A stretch of DNA of 64,000 bases from DATFVJ01 sp963712955 (GTDB taxonomy: Bacteria > Actinomycetota > Actinomycetes > Streptosporangiales > Streptosporangiaceae). The notes below the pieces were generated by a model. That model was given only the letters and a program-made list of their open reading frames with translations, had not been told where the DNA came from and did no database searches. Positions 1 to 8,361 of the stretch are shown here, one piece after another. Within the stretch, counting starts at the first letter, position 1. The number at the start of each line of letters is the position of its first letter. Made by a program: the position numbers and the translations under genes. The stretch lies in assembly GCA_963712955.1 (NCBI GenBank), contig CAVQKF010000005.1, positions 248,001-312,000 of the forward strand, read 5' to 3'.

Positions 1-625
1 TGACGTCGAGGCCGAGGGCGGTCAGGATCGCGAGCGCGTCATCCGCGGTCGGGACCTCCGGGCGGCGCATGCCGTGAAAGTGCTCCCACAGCTGGTTGAG
101 CGCTGCGAGCGGGTGGCGGGCCGTCATCTCGACCACGACCCGCCGCCGCGCCCGCAGCGTGAGTGCCACCACGAACGGTGCGAGATCCGCGACGTTGTAG
201 AGGACGTGGTGGCAGGTGACCACGTCCGCGGCGCCGACCTGGCCGGCCGCGTCCGGCCAGCGGCCCGTGACCGCGGCGACGCCGGCACCCAGGCGGCTGG
301 CGCTTGCCTCCAGCACACTCAGCAGTTCGCGATCGACATCCACGGCAGTGATGCCCGTCGCGAACGGCGCGAGCGGCAGGCACGCCGCGCCCGCCCCCGC
401 GCCGACGTCGAGAACCTCGCCGGGCGGTTCGAGCGCCTCACGCTCACGTTCAAACGAGTACCCGAACGGCTGACGCACCTGACGCTCGGCGCGCCGCGCT
501 AAGACCTGTCTTGGCAGTACCCATGGCGACTCATTGACCTGCGATCTGATCGGGTCAGGGATGGCCCAGGCAGCCAGGTCCCTGCGCCAGCGGTCGAGCA
601 GGACCTCGAGCGGCGCTGTCGTCAC
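1..625 (-). CDS. Class I SAM-dependent methyltransferase (partial, runs off the left edge)
   Basis: The minus strand reads a Rossmann methyltransferase: an N-terminal helical stretch, then motif I (LDVGAGAGAACL, about residue 75), an acidic residue at the end of strand 2 (AVDVDRELL), and a motif-IV-like VVTCHHVLYNVADL. A GTG start at 625 overlaps the TGA stop of the upstream ArsR gene (GTGA), so translation is probably coupled. About 208 codons are present and the C terminus lies outside the window. The substrate cannot be told from sequence. The ArsR partner suggests a metalloid or stress role, but the arsenite methyltransferase cysteines are not evident in the visible part, so I do not call ArsM. 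Confidence 0.72.
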   Translation of the reverse strand, partial: MTTAPLEVLLDRWRRDLAAWAIPDPIRSQVNESPWVLPRQVLARRAERQVRQPFGYSFEREREALEPPGEVLDVGAGAGAACLPLAPFATGITAVDVDRELLSVLEASASRLGAGVAAVTGRWPDAAGQVGAADVVTCHHVLYNVADLAPFVVALTLRARRRVVVEMTARHPLAALNQLWEHFHGMRRPEVPTADDALAILTALGLDV

Positions 626-1002
626 CGCCAGCCCTCAGCCGTTGTGGCTTCTTGGCTGGCCGCGGAGAGCGCGACGACCCTGCCGATGCGATCAAGCATG
701 GCCGCGACCAGCCAGTAGTAGACCCAGGTACCCCGCCGCTCGCAGTCGATCAGCCCGGCTTCCCTGAGCACCTTGAGGTGATGCGAGATCGTCGGCCCGG
801 TGACCTCGAAGAGTCCTGTCACCTCACACACGCATATCTCGCCGCCCCGGCGCGAGGCGATCAGGGAGAGCAGGCGAAGCCGCACTGGGTCGGCGAGCGC
901 CTTGAACACGCCCGCGAGCTGGGCGGCGTCGCCGACGGTGAGCGGCTGCGTGGTAAGCGGCGCGCAGCACGCCGTGACGGGGCGGGATTCCATGACTGTC
1001 AT
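622..1002 (-). CDS. ArsR/SmtB-family metalloregulatory repressor
   Basis: A 126-residue winged-helix protein. LFKALADPVRLRLL-type text (here VFKALADPVRLRLL) opens the fold, the alpha-3 metal motif reads GEICVCEV (two Cys as in the arsenite-sensing ELCVCDL motif), and the recognition helix is TGPTISHHLKVLREAGL. The ATG at 1002 is preferred over the upstream GTG at 1041 because AGG sits 8 nt before it and the homologous region begins soon after. An extra N-terminal CC pair (TACCAP) could add metal ligands. The gene ends in a GTGA overlap with the methyltransferase. A short inverted repeat lies upstream and would suit autoregulation. The sensed ion (As(III)/Sb(III)) is inferred from the CVC motif. 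Confidence 0.88.
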   Translation of the reverse strand: MTVMESRPVTACCAPLTTQPLTVGDAAQLAGVFKALADPVRLRLLSLIASRRGGEICVCEVTGLFEVTGPTISHHLKVLREAGLIDCERRGTWVYYWLVAAMLDRIGRVVALSAASQEATTAEGWR

Positions 1003-1057
1003 GACACATACCTTGACACACCTATTTAGATGGAACTCCAAGGACTTGATTAGACAC

Positions 1058-1069
1058 TTGTCGATACAA
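1058..1069. promoter_or_regulatory. Candidate ArsR operator upstream of the arsR gene
   Basis: TTGT-CGAT-ACAA forms a short perfect inverted repeat 56 bp upstream of the ArsR ATG, in an AT-richer patch between the permease stop and the regulator start. ArsR proteins usually bind such sites in their own promoters; the assignment is inference. Confidence 0.4.
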
Positions 1070-1126
1070 CTTACCCGCCTCGCGTGCCGCGGTCAGACCC
1101 TGCTGAGGGGGGTGCCGTGGGCGTGG

Positions 1127-2428
1127 TCACTCCCGCCCGCTCACCAAGCGTGGAACCCGCGAACGAGGGTTGCCTCGTTCGCGGCGCCGCAGATCTACGC
1201 TCTCCTGGCGCCCGTCGGGCGCGGCATGCGCCCCGTGACCCGAAGGTGCGCAGTGACCGCCGTGGGTGTGAGCGTTCCCTTCACCGCCGGGCGCACCGCC
1301 GCCCATCATCTTCAGCATCGGGATGCCGCCGGTGCGGACGAACCTGATGGACATGATCGCCGCCGCCGCGAGGAAAACGATGTTCAGCCAGGTGGTGTAG
1401 TTCCAGGAGACGCCCGCCTCGGCGATACGCGCGGCGTTGCGGTCGGGGATCAGGCCAAGCCCACCGAACACGAACTCTACAGCGTATCCGGCCCCGACCA
1501 TGGCGGCATAGAACGTGCAGAAAAGGAAGACCGCCATGCGGGTGCCGTAGTACTTACGGTAGATGGCCAGGATCGGCAGGATGATCAGGTCGGCGAAGAT
1601 GAACGCGATCACGCCACCGAAGCTGATCCCGCCCTTCCACAGCACGGCCGCGAGCGGGATGTTCCCGATCGAGCAGACGAAGCTGAGCACGCTGACGAGC
1701 GGCCCGATCAGCGGTCCCCAGATCTTTGCGACGGCCGGGTTTCCGCTGAGGAAGAAGTGCTGCCAGAAACTCGCTGGTACCCAGGCGGCTACGGCCCCGG
1801 CAATGAGCAGTCCGCCGGCCACGTCACGCCAGATCGCCGCGACTTCCATCACGAAGATATGTGAAACGGCGGTGAAGCCACGTGCCGAGCCGAGCCGCCG
1901 CCAGAATGAGCCCGATCCGCTCGCCGACATGTCCATGGCGGCGTGACCCTCCATCGATCCCGCCACACCGCGATCCGCCTGCTCCCGCGCGGACCGCAGC
2001 AGCCGGTCGCGGAGCAGCAACCGGAACCCGACCGCGAGCAGCACGATCATGATGGGGCCGCCGGTGAACTCGGCCGCGGTGAATTGCCAGCCCATGAGCA
2101 GGGCAAGAATTACGCCAAGTTCGACGACGAGGTTGGTGGAGGCGATTTCGAACGCCATCGCGCCGGTGAAGTCCGCGCCCTTGCGGAACAGCGAACGGGC
2201 TAGCGCCACCGCGGCGTAGGAGCAAGACGAGGACGCCGCGCCGAGCCCGGTCGCGACGGCCAGCGACCTGGCGGAATTGTCACCGAGGAGGCGCACGACG
2301 GTCGACCGCCGCACGGCCGCCTGCACGACCGCGGAGAGGGTGAAGCCGAGGATCAGCGCCCAGGTGATCACCCAGGTCATCGATCCCGCGATCGCGAGCG
2401 CGTGACCGATCGCGTCGAACAGCCGCAT
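1127..2428 (-). CDS. ArsP_1/DUF318-family membrane permease with His-rich tail
   Basis: A 433-residue polytopic membrane protein with hydrophobic segments at about 12-35, 55-80, 90-110, 118-135, and then after residue 175 a second half with five to six helices. The cysteine-bearing helix ends AASSSCSYAAVAL and VCSIGNIPLAAV are typical of the DUF318 permeases related to the organoarsenical exporter ArsP. A linker at 150-175 carries Met/His (MEGHAAMDMSA), and the C-terminal tail is rich in His (HTHGGHCAPSGHGAHA), a likely metal-binding extension. The promoter carries two CsoR-like operators, so copper or another soft metal is as plausible a cue as arsenic. The arsR gene follows in the same direction. 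Confidence 0.8.
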   Translation of the reverse strand: MRLFDAIGHALAIAGSMTWVITWALILGFTLSAVVQAAVRRSTVVRLLGDNSARSLAVATGLGAASSSCSYAAVALARSLFRKGADFTGAMAFEIASTNLVVELGVILALLMGWQFTAAEFTGGPIMIVLLAVGFRLLLRDRLLRSAREQADRGVAGSMEGHAAMDMSASGSGSFWRRLGSARGFTAVSHIFVMEVAAIWRDVAGGLLIAGAVAAWVPASFWQHFFLSGNPAVAKIWGPLIGPLVSVLSFVCSIGNIPLAAVLWKGGISFGGVIAFIFADLIILPILAIYRKYYGTRMAVFLFCTFYAAMVGAGYAVEFVFGGLGLIPDRNAARIAEAGVSWNYTTWLNIVFLAAAAIMSIRFVRTGGIPMLKMMGGGAPGGEGNAHTHGGHCAPSGHGAHAAPDGRQESVDLRRRERGNPRSRVPRLVSGRE

Positions 2429-2460
2429 CCTGCTCCCTCACGTCGGACCAGCACCGACCA

Positions 2461-2479
2461 TATACCCGCGTGGGGTATA
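2461..2479. promoter_or_regulatory. CsoR-like operator, proximal copy
   Basis: TATACCC-N5-GGGTATA, an inverted repeat with the G-tract/TAT arms described for CsoR-type copper-responsive repressors in actinobacteria. It lies 33 bp upstream of the permease ATG. No csoR gene is in the window, so the cognate regulator is inferred from the motif only. Confidence 0.6.
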
Positions 2480-2510
2480 CCTCTCCCTCGCGTCGGGCCA
2501 GCACCGACCA

Positions 2511-2529
2511 TATACCCACGTGGGGTATA
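2511..2529. promoter_or_regulatory. CsoR-like operator, distal copy
   Basis: Second copy of TATACCC-N5-GGGTATA, exactly 50 bp from the first; only one spacer base differs. The helical spacing (about five turns) would place two repressor complexes on nearly the same DNA face. Confidence 0.58.
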
Positions 2530-2532
2530 CCT

Positions 2533-2828
2533 TCAATGCTGTCGGCCCGGCGTGTGGGCTCGCCGGCCGTGGAACAGCGGCTCCGTCGGCCGCGGGCCTG
2601 CGCCTCGCCCGCACCCTTGAGCCCGGTGCGTCGGCCGGCCTGGATCAAAGTGGTGCGCTGTGCCCGCGAGCGTAGGGTCGCAGTCGAGACCCTCGCGAGC
2701 TGTTTCGGCGAACCACCCGCACCCCCCCGGCCTGGAGATCGGTTCTAGCGCGATCGGCGGGGAATGGACCAGGCCAGACTGCGGCGGCTCGGTAGACAGC
2801 TTCAAGGGCGGCCTACGCCCGGCTGGTC
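2533..2828. other. Intergenic stretch without recognisable gene
   Basis: About 300 bp between the duplicated permease operator and the stop of the PPOX-fold gene. Open frames here are short, overlap each other and resemble nothing I know; I see no tRNA or clear terminator. Confidence 0.5.
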
Positions 2829-3242
2829 TCAGCCAGGCGGGTGGATACGGTGGCCGGTGACGTCCGCGACGCTGATGCGCACGAGGTGATGGTCGCCGTT
2901 AGGCACCCAGTGCCTCGGCACGAGTGTGGACAGGCGCTCCAACTGTCCCGGTTCCTCGATGTCCGAACATTCCCCGACGAGTGTCACAGACCATCCGCTG
3001 CCCGCCGCTGGATCGTACTCGTCGGCCTCGAATGCCACGATCGCCCGCTCAACCGCTCGTGCGAGCCTCGATCCATTCCCGGTGCGGACAACGACCGCCT
3101 CGTCGTCCACGACGAAGTCGACGGGCTGCACCGCGGGCAGTGCCTGGTCAGAGTAGACGATCCGCCCGACGGGCGCGCTCGCGAGCAACCGCATGCACTC
3201 GTGCCAGGACAGGACCTCCTGCACCGCAGGATCGTAATGCAC
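2829..3242 (-). CDS. Pyridoxamine 5'-phosphate oxidase-fold (PPOX-like) protein
   Basis: A 137-residue split-barrel flavin-binding type protein. The sequence from LSWHECMRLLASAPVGRIVY through QPVDFVVDDEAVVVRTGNGSRL to the VAFEADEYDP strand matches the small PPOX family found beside universal stress proteins in actinobacteria. The GTG at 3242 is chosen because it gives the family's usual length; the open frame upstream has no family resemblance. The cofactor (FMN, F420 or none) and substrate are unknown. It lies about 160 bp downstream of the universal stress gene on the same strand, so a shared stress or redox response is likely. Confidence 0.75.
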   Translation of the reverse strand: MHYDPAVQEVLSWHECMRLLASAPVGRIVYSDQALPAVQPVDFVVDDEAVVVRTGNGSRLARAVERAIVAFEADEYDPAAGSGWSVTLVGECSDIEEPGQLERLSTLVPRHWVPNGDHHLVRISVADVTGHRIHPPG

Positions 3243-3399
3243 TGCGAAATCTTGCTGCGGCGACCGCCTGCTCCGGTAGGGCTGAACGTCCCGTCGCAAG
3301 GTGCTTTGCCCGGACACGCCTGCGTGCACACCATCGTTCCCCGCCAGTTGCGGCCGTAGTATTCGTCTTTTCCGCTGGCCGGCAGCATGACGCGGCCGA

Positions 3400-3867
3400 T
3401 CAGCCATGCACCGGCCCGCGAATGACGACCACCGGGCAGGCCGCGTGATGGACGCAGTGCAAACTCACCGAGCCGAGCAGCGCGCCTGTCAAGCCGCCGT
3501 GCCCACGGCTGCCCACTACGAGCAGGTCGGCGTCCCGTGCCGCTTCGAGCAGCACCTGCGCCGGGTTTCCCTGCGAGACCACGGGCCGCACAGTGACGTC
3601 GGTGTTGGGGTCAACCGTCTTGTTGATCGCGTCGGTCAGTGTCTTCTCAGCGATCTCGCCGAAATCGGTGCCGCCTTCTTCCATTGAGACTGGCGCCCAC
3701 CCGAAGGAGCCGTAGTTCACGGGATACTGCCACGCGATCACGGCTTCCACCGCGGCACCGGTGAGCTCGGCCTGCCGGATGGCCCAGTGCAGGGCCGTCG
3801 TCGAGGACGACGACCCATCGACTCCGACGACGATTCGCGTGGCCTGGTCATCCTTGTGCCCGGTCAT
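3400..3867 (-). CDS. Universal stress protein (UspA family)
   Basis: A 155-residue single USP domain. Strand 1 reads IVVGVDGSSSS, and the ATP-binding loop near the C terminus reads GSRGHGGLTGALLGSVS, which fits the G-x2-G-x9-G-S/T pattern of ATP-binding USPs. The terminal strand CPVVVIRG is present. Cytosolic; such proteins accumulate under hypoxia or stationary phase. Same strand as the PPOX-like gene downstream. Confidence 0.9.
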   Translation of the reverse strand: MTGHKDDQATRIVVGVDGSSSSTTALHWAIRQAELTGAAVEAVIAWQYPVNYGSFGWAPVSMEEGGTDFGEIAEKTLTDAINKTVDPNTDVTVRPVVSQGNPAQVLLEAARDADLLVVGSRGHGGLTGALLGSVSLHCVHHAACPVVVIRGPVHG

Positions 3868-4156
3868 CGTCTGCCTCCTCGCTCTGTGAGGTGCGGACTT
3901 CCCAATATCAGGGTCGCCGAAGGCGGCCAGGACCGTTTAGAGGCGTTCTGCCTCGCCGGCTGGGACCTTCGGCATTCTGGGCCCGCGGCCCGGCGATGGG
4001 TCGCCACGTGACCGGAGTGACACAGTGGGCCGCGCCGGCCACAGCGCATGCGGCCTGGGCCGGCTCATGTCGCATGCGCCGGGCGCTTGGTTATGGTTGA
4101 GCTGCCGCGGCAGTGCAAAGCTGAATATCCGGCCGACCACGGTGACAGGAGGACGG

Positions 4157-4864
4157 GTGCAGTATCGCGTCTCGAGGGCCGTCGCAGGGCCCGTCCTGCA
4201 CCTGCTGTGGCGACCGTCGATTACCGGTGCGGGCAGTGTGCCTGAGCACGGCGGCGCCATCCTCGCGTCCAACCACCTGTCGATCGTTGACTCGTTCTTC
4301 CTTCCCCTCATGCTGGACCGGCCGGTGACCTTTGCCGCCAAATCCGAATACTTCACCGGCACGCGGCTTGTCGACAGGGCAACCGCCGTCTACCTGCGGC
4401 GCACCAAGCAGTTGGCGGTGGACCGCACCGGCACAAGGGCCACCCGCGGGATGCTGGAGTCAGCGCTCGACCTGCTGCGCAGGGGCGAGCTGTTCGGTAT
4501 CTACCCGGAGGGCACCCGCTCGCCGGACGGGAGGCTGTACCGCGGCAGGACCGGCGTCGGCTGGCTCGCCCTTGCGTCAGGCCTGCCGGTGATTCCTGTC
4601 GCGATGATCGGGACAGATCGTGTGCTCCCCCCGGGTAGAACGATCCCGCGCCTGGGCCCGATCGAGGTGCGTATCGGGAGGGCATTGACGTTCGAACAGC
4701 ACGCGGCCACCAGTGCGCCGGCCAAGGCTCGCCGGGCAATTACTGACGACGTGATGCGCGCGATCAGGGAGCTGTCCGGCCAGGAGTACACGCCGGTCTA
4801 CGCGTCCACGAGGAAAGAGCAGCTCGCCGCCGCGAGGCAAGCGCAGGGCCGCGGCCCGCGCTGA
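4157..4864 (+). CDS. 1-acyl-sn-glycerol-3-phosphate acyltransferase (PlsC-like)
   Basis: A 235-residue LPLAT-family enzyme of phospholipid synthesis that acylates lysophosphatidate using acyl-ACP or acyl-CoA at the membrane. The catalytic NHxSxxD block is seen as NHLSIVD near residue 40, and the substrate block as FGIYPEGTRSPDG near 120, followed by GLPVIPVAM. The GTG at 4157 follows AGGAGG (4147-4152) by 4 nt and starts right before the family similarity, so the longer upstream frame is rejected. It converges with the subtilase gene, leaving 46 bp between the stops. Confidence 0.86.
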   Translation: MQYRVSRAVAGPVLHLLWRPSITGAGSVPEHGGAILASNHLSIVDSFFLPLMLDRPVTFAAKSEYFTGTRLVDRATAVYLRRTKQLAVDRTGTRATRGMLESALDLLRRGELFGIYPEGTRSPDGRLYRGRTGVGWLALASGLPVIPVAMIGTDRVLPPGRTIPRLGPIEVRIGRALTFEQHAATSAPAKARRAITDDVMRAIRELSGQEYTPVYASTRKEQLAAARQAQGRGPR

Positions 4865-4910
4865 GCCCGACCCTCACCTGAGCCCGGCCCTCATCAGCTG
4901 ATCCTGCCCC

Positions 4911-7223
4911 TCAGAGGTGGCGGTCGTCCTCGTCATCCTCGGGGTAGCCACCGCTCTCGTCGTCGGCGTAGCCGCCGCTGTCAGCCTCGGGGTTGCGGCC
5001 GCTGTCAGCCTCGGGGTTGCGGCCGCTGTCAGCCTCGGGGTTGCGGCCGCTGTCAGCCTCGGGGTTGCGGCCGCTGTCAGCCTCGGGGTTGCGGCCGCTG
5101 TCAGCCTCGGGGTTGCGGCCGCTGTCAGCCTCGGGGTTGCGGCCGCTGTCAGCCTCGGGGTTGCCGCCTATGCCGGCTGGGGGGACGCGAGGGAACGCCT
5201 GGGTGTCGGCTCCCGGCGCGGCCGGATCCGGATATCCGGCGAAGGCTGGCGGCCATGGCGTACCGTTCTCGCCGTCCCGCGGCTGGCCGCTCGATATGAC
5301 GGGGAAGGCCTCGGTCTTCGCGCCTGGGTTCCAGACATAGATCTGCCCGGATCCTTGTTCGCGGTCGGCCGTTTGGCCGCTGCCGCCGGTCCGCCAGGGC
5401 GATGGCGGGTCCGGGACAGTGCCAGATGCAGCGCCAGCCGGTCCGGCGTTCTCACGCGGCCTGTTCCCGCCAGGCGTGGACGGTGGTGCGGACGACGATG
5501 CGTTCGGCGCGCCGGAGGCCGCATCGCCGCCGCCCAATGAGGGCGGCGCCCCCGAAGGTGCCCCGCCTGCGGCCAGCGGCGGAATCCTGAAGATCCCGCT
5601 GCCCGGCGTGACGGGCGGGCAGGCGGCAGGGCCGGATGCCGGATCGCGCTGTACCGGTGGCGCTGCGGGCCCGGGTGTTGCCCGCCAGCTTGCGTCACTT
5701 CGCCCGTTCGGGCCGCCCGCCGGGTGCGGGAGCGCCCAGGTCGCGCCGCTGCCGTTGGCGATGGACTCAGGCGCCCACCACGGTGGTTCGCTGTCCGGTT
5801 TGGGTGCGGGGTCCCAGGGTGGCCCTTCTGCCTGCGTGGACCGCTTGCCCACCTCAAGCCTGGGAACCGGCGCTAGCTGCGGCCGCTGCCGCGCCTGCGC
5901 TGAGCTCCAGGGCTTCGCGTCGTCGGAATTGCCCTGGCTGGGTGCGGTGATCCGCGCGGAAGGCGGCGGCGTCGGCGGTGGTGGCCCCTGTTCGGGCACG
6001 CCGCGTGTGCGCTTGCGGCGGCGGTTCACCCAGACAATGACGGCCAGCAAGAAAAGCAGAAGCAGGGCACAGACACCGATGATGGCGTCACGCAGCACCC
6101 CGGCCCGGTGGTGCACGCCTGCGGGCTGACCGGCTGGCGGCGAGGCGTGCGGCGTTGGGCTGCCTCGCAGGCTGGCGGTCTCGATATGGGCGGCGGCACT
6201 TAGCGCCCCCTGTGCATTGGCGGTCCCGTACCCGGAACCGTTCTTGCGGCCGTCCGGGCGGCCGAAGCGGGTGCCTTCTGTCAGGGCCTGGCCGACCTGC
6301 GCCGGCGTCAGGCCCGGATACCTGGCGCGGACGAGGGCGGCCATACCCGCTACTTCCGCGCTCGCCGCGCTCGTGCTGCTCACCGTGGTGTAGCCGGTCG
6401 CGGAGGTGGCCGTTATCACCCCTTCGCCAGGCGCGGTGAGGGTTACGTAGGACTGCCCGCTGGAGAACCGCGCCTTGACGAAGCCATGGTCGAAGGCGCC
6501 GACGGAGATGACGCCCGGATATGCCGCGGGGTAGTTGACCTGGCCATCCCCGGGCCCGTCGTCCCCTGCGGGCGCGACGAGGACGGCTCCCTTGGCAAGC
6601 GCGTACGCTACGGCCTTGCGCTCCGCGACGGAACCGCCCGCTGCGGCGGCCGCGCCCCGGATACCGTCCGCGCTCGCCGCGCCCGGATCGAGAGGCAGAT
6701 CGATGACCTTCGCGCCGTGATGCGCCGCGTATCTGATGCCCGCCGCTATCGCCGCGGGCAACCCGGACGCGACGGCCGTACCCGCGTTCAGCGGATCGTT
6801 TTTCTCCAGGTTCACCCGCACGGAGAGAATCTTTGCCCTGGGCGCGATGCCGATGATGCCGTCGGCTCGCCCGGGGCCATGACCGTGTCCGGCGATGAGC
6901 ACCGCCATAGCCGTGCCGTTCACACCCCAGTACATGTCGCCGAGGTGCCGCCCGGAATGCGTGTAGTCCGGGCCAGTGATCACTGATCGGGACAGATCGG
7001 CCTGGGCCGGGTCGACGCCGGTGTCGAGCACCGCAACGGTCACGCCGGTCCCGTGGCTGACCCGCCACGCCTGGGTGACGTGCACTTCAGTCAGCCACCA
7101 CTCGCGGTCACGCACCTGATCGGCGAGGCCGGGAGCCGCCGTGAGCCCGACCATCACCGCGGCGACCGCAGCCACGCCGGCGGCGAACGGCGACATCCGG
7201 CGGCGCGGGAACCTCAGTGACAC
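4911..7223 (-). CDS. Mycosin-like S8 subtilase, probable pseudoprotease, with repeat-rich cytoplasmic tail
   Basis: 770 residues: a signal peptide (about 1-34), a subtilisin domain (about 40-345), a transmembrane helix (about 374-395, ending VWVNRRRKRTR), then a long Pro/Gly-rich tail. This is the mycosin (type VII secretion protease) topology. The catalytic Asp is kept (AVLDTGVD) and the Ser lies in STSAASAEVAG. However, the His box expected as HGT reads NGTAMAV (codon AAC), and the oxyanion Asn position reads APAGDDG, so catalysis is probably lost. The tail ends in eight NPEADSG(R) octapeptides and an acidic terminus. No other ESX gene is nearby. A scaffold or regulatory role is inference. 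Confidence 0.8.
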   Translation of the reverse strand: MSLRFPRRRMSPFAAGVAAVAAVMVGLTAAPGLADQVRDREWWLTEVHVTQAWRVSHGTGVTVAVLDTGVDPAQADLSRSVITGPDYTHSGRHLGDMYWGVNGTAMAVLIAGHGHGPGRADGIIGIAPRAKILSVRVNLEKNDPLNAGTAVASGLPAAIAAGIRYAAHHGAKVIDLPLDPGAASADGIRGAAAAAGGSVAERKAVAYALAKGAVLVAPAGDDGPGDGQVNYPAAYPGVISVGAFDHGFVKARFSSGQSYVTLTAPGEGVITATSATGYTTVSSTSAASAEVAGMAALVRARYPGLTPAQVGQALTEGTRFGRPDGRKNGSGYGTANAQGALSAAAHIETASLRGSPTPHASPPAGQPAGVHHRAGVLRDAIIGVCALLLLFLLAVIVWVNRRRKRTRGVPEQGPPPPTPPPSARITAPSQGNSDDAKPWSSAQARQRPQLAPVPRLEVGKRSTQAEGPPWDPAPKPDSEPPWWAPESIANGSGATWALPHPAGGPNGRSDASWRATPGPAAPPVQRDPASGPAACPPVTPGSGIFRIPPLAAGGAPSGAPPSLGGGDAASGAPNASSSAPPSTPGGNRPRENAGPAGAASGTVPDPPSPWRTGGSGQTADREQGSGQIYVWNPGAKTEAFPVISSGQPRDGENGTPWPPAFAGYPDPAAPGADTQAFPRVPPAGIGGNPEADSGRNPEADSGRNPEADSGRNPEADSGRNPEADSGRNPEADSGRNPEADSGRNPEADSGGYADDESGGYPEDDEDDRHL
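4978..5164. repeat. 24-bp tandem repeat, 8 copies, coding for NPEADSG(R)
   Basis: Units start every 24 bp (4981, 5005, 5029, 5053, 5077, 5101, 5125, 5149) and are essentially identical in DNA, so the array is recent. It sits in frame at the 3' end of the subtilase gene. Confidence 0.95.
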
Positions 7224-7327
7224 GACAGCGATGCCTTCCTTTGCACGGGCACTCGGATTCTTTCATGCTCGGGCCGTCAAGTCCCACGCGGGAACTCTGC
7301 TCACGAAGGACAGGTGCCGACCGCGGG

Positions 7328-7503
7328 CCACCTCGCGCCGCCCGGATCGCGCCGGCCACCTCGCGCTGGCCGGATCGCGCCGGCCACCTCGCGCCGGCTG
7401 GATCGCGCCGGCCGGACCGCGCCGGCTGGATCGCCGGCCACCTCGCGCCGGCTGGATCGCGGCGGCCGGATCGCGCTGGCCGGACCGCGCCTGCCGGACC
7501 GCT
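7328..7503. repeat. Degenerate 14-bp / 28-bp GC-rich tandem array upstream of the subtilase gene
   Basis: Alternating 14-mers of the types CCACCTCGCGCCGG and CYGGATCGCGCCGG repeat about 12 times between the stop of the SAM hydrolase gene and the subtilase start. It fills most of the 278-bp gap and would lie in a leader transcript. Confidence 0.85.
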
Positions 7504-8314
7504 ACGGCGCGGCAGCGAGCCGCACGTGAGCGCCGGGTGGCAGGCCGAGCCGTTGCGCCGCGTCGCCCGCGTTGACCGCGAGGGACACCAGCCCGGCTGA
7601 GTCGGTGAAGGCAACAAGCTCACCCGGTGCGACAGCGGCGAAGGTCTCCAGGTACGGCACGGTGAGCTGGCGCCGGCCGCAGCGGACCACGAGGGTCCCA
7701 CCGAAACCGGCGCCGAGCCTGCCGATCTCTGATGCGGCGATCGACAGCTGCACGTTGCCGAACCTGTCCACCGACATCACCTCACCCTCGACCTCTCCAT
7801 CGTGCACGCGACTGGTCGGCGCGGGCAGCGTCACCAGGTCAGCGACTGGCGACTCGGTGCCCACAGCGGCCAGATCGACACCGTTCACCAGATGCGCGGC
7901 GACCGGGGTGAAGATGTCGCGGCCGTGGAAGGTCGCGGACACCGGATGCAGCCACAGGTCGCTGTTGCTCAGCTGAGCGACCCGCTCCGCGCCGCCCGCG
8001 CCAGCGATCGCCCAGGAGAGCACACCATTGTCCGGGCCCACGAAGATCCGGTCGCCAGCCTGGACGGCGACGCCGAGCCTGGCCGTGCCCACGCCAGGAT
8101 CGACGACCGCGACATGGATGGCTGGCGGCAGATAGGGCACGGTCTGCGCGAGGACCGCCGCTCCCCGCCGCACATCGCCGGGCGGCACAAGATGGGTCAC
8201 GTCGATGATGCGGGCATCCGGGGCGATTCTGGCCGCCACGCCATGGCACGCGGCGACGAATCCATCCTCAAGGCCGTAATCCGTCAGGAAGGTCAAGCAG
8301 CTATAAGAGGCCAC
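7502..8314 (-). CDS. SAM hydrolase (SAM hydroxide adenosyltransferase, DUF62 family)
   Basis: About 270 residues, related to the fluorinase/chlorinase fold but of the hydrolase branch, which splits S-adenosylmethionine into adenosine and methionine. Visible motifs are FLTDYGLEDGFVA at the N terminus, VAVVDPGVGT, VGPDNGVL and FHGRDIFTPVAAHL; the second domain reads GEVMSVDRFGNVQLSI. The conserved Asp (TDYG) and the RD..H set of the family are present. The start is uncertain: GTG at 8314 sits just before the domain, and ATG at 8344 is an alternative; neither has a strong ribosome site. Divergent from the DUF3263 gene. Confidence 0.85.
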   Translation of the reverse strand: MASYSCLTFLTDYGLEDGFVAACHGVAARIAPDARIIDVTHLVPPGDVRRGAAVLAQTVPYLPPAIHVAVVDPGVGTARLGVAVQAGDRIFVGPDNGVLSWAIAGAGGAERVAQLSNSDLWLHPVSATFHGRDIFTPVAAHLVNGVDLAAVGTESPVADLVTLPAPTSRVHDGEVEGEVMSVDRFGNVQLSIAASEIGRLGAGFGGTLVVRCGRRQLTVPYLETFAAVAPGELVAFTDSAGLVSLAVNAGDAAQRLGLPPGAHVRLAAAP

Positions 8315-8347
8315 GAGTGGTGAGCGTACGTCGGACCGGACCATCGG

Positions 8348-8361
8348 GGGTAGGCCTACCC
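8348..8361. promoter_or_regulatory. 14-bp perfect palindrome between divergent genes
   Basis: GGGTAGGCCTACCC is a perfect palindrome in the promoter gap between the SAM hydrolase gene and the DUF3263/otsB genes. It is a candidate dimeric repressor site; the regulator is unknown. Confidence 0.45.

Larger units (their letters stand above)
2433..2532. repeat. 50-bp tandem duplication (2 copies) carrying the permease operators
   Basis: Two adjacent 50-bp units (2433-2482 and 2483-2532) differ at only three positions. Each contains the same palindrome, so the duplication doubled a regulatory site directly upstream of the permease start. Confidence 0.9.
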
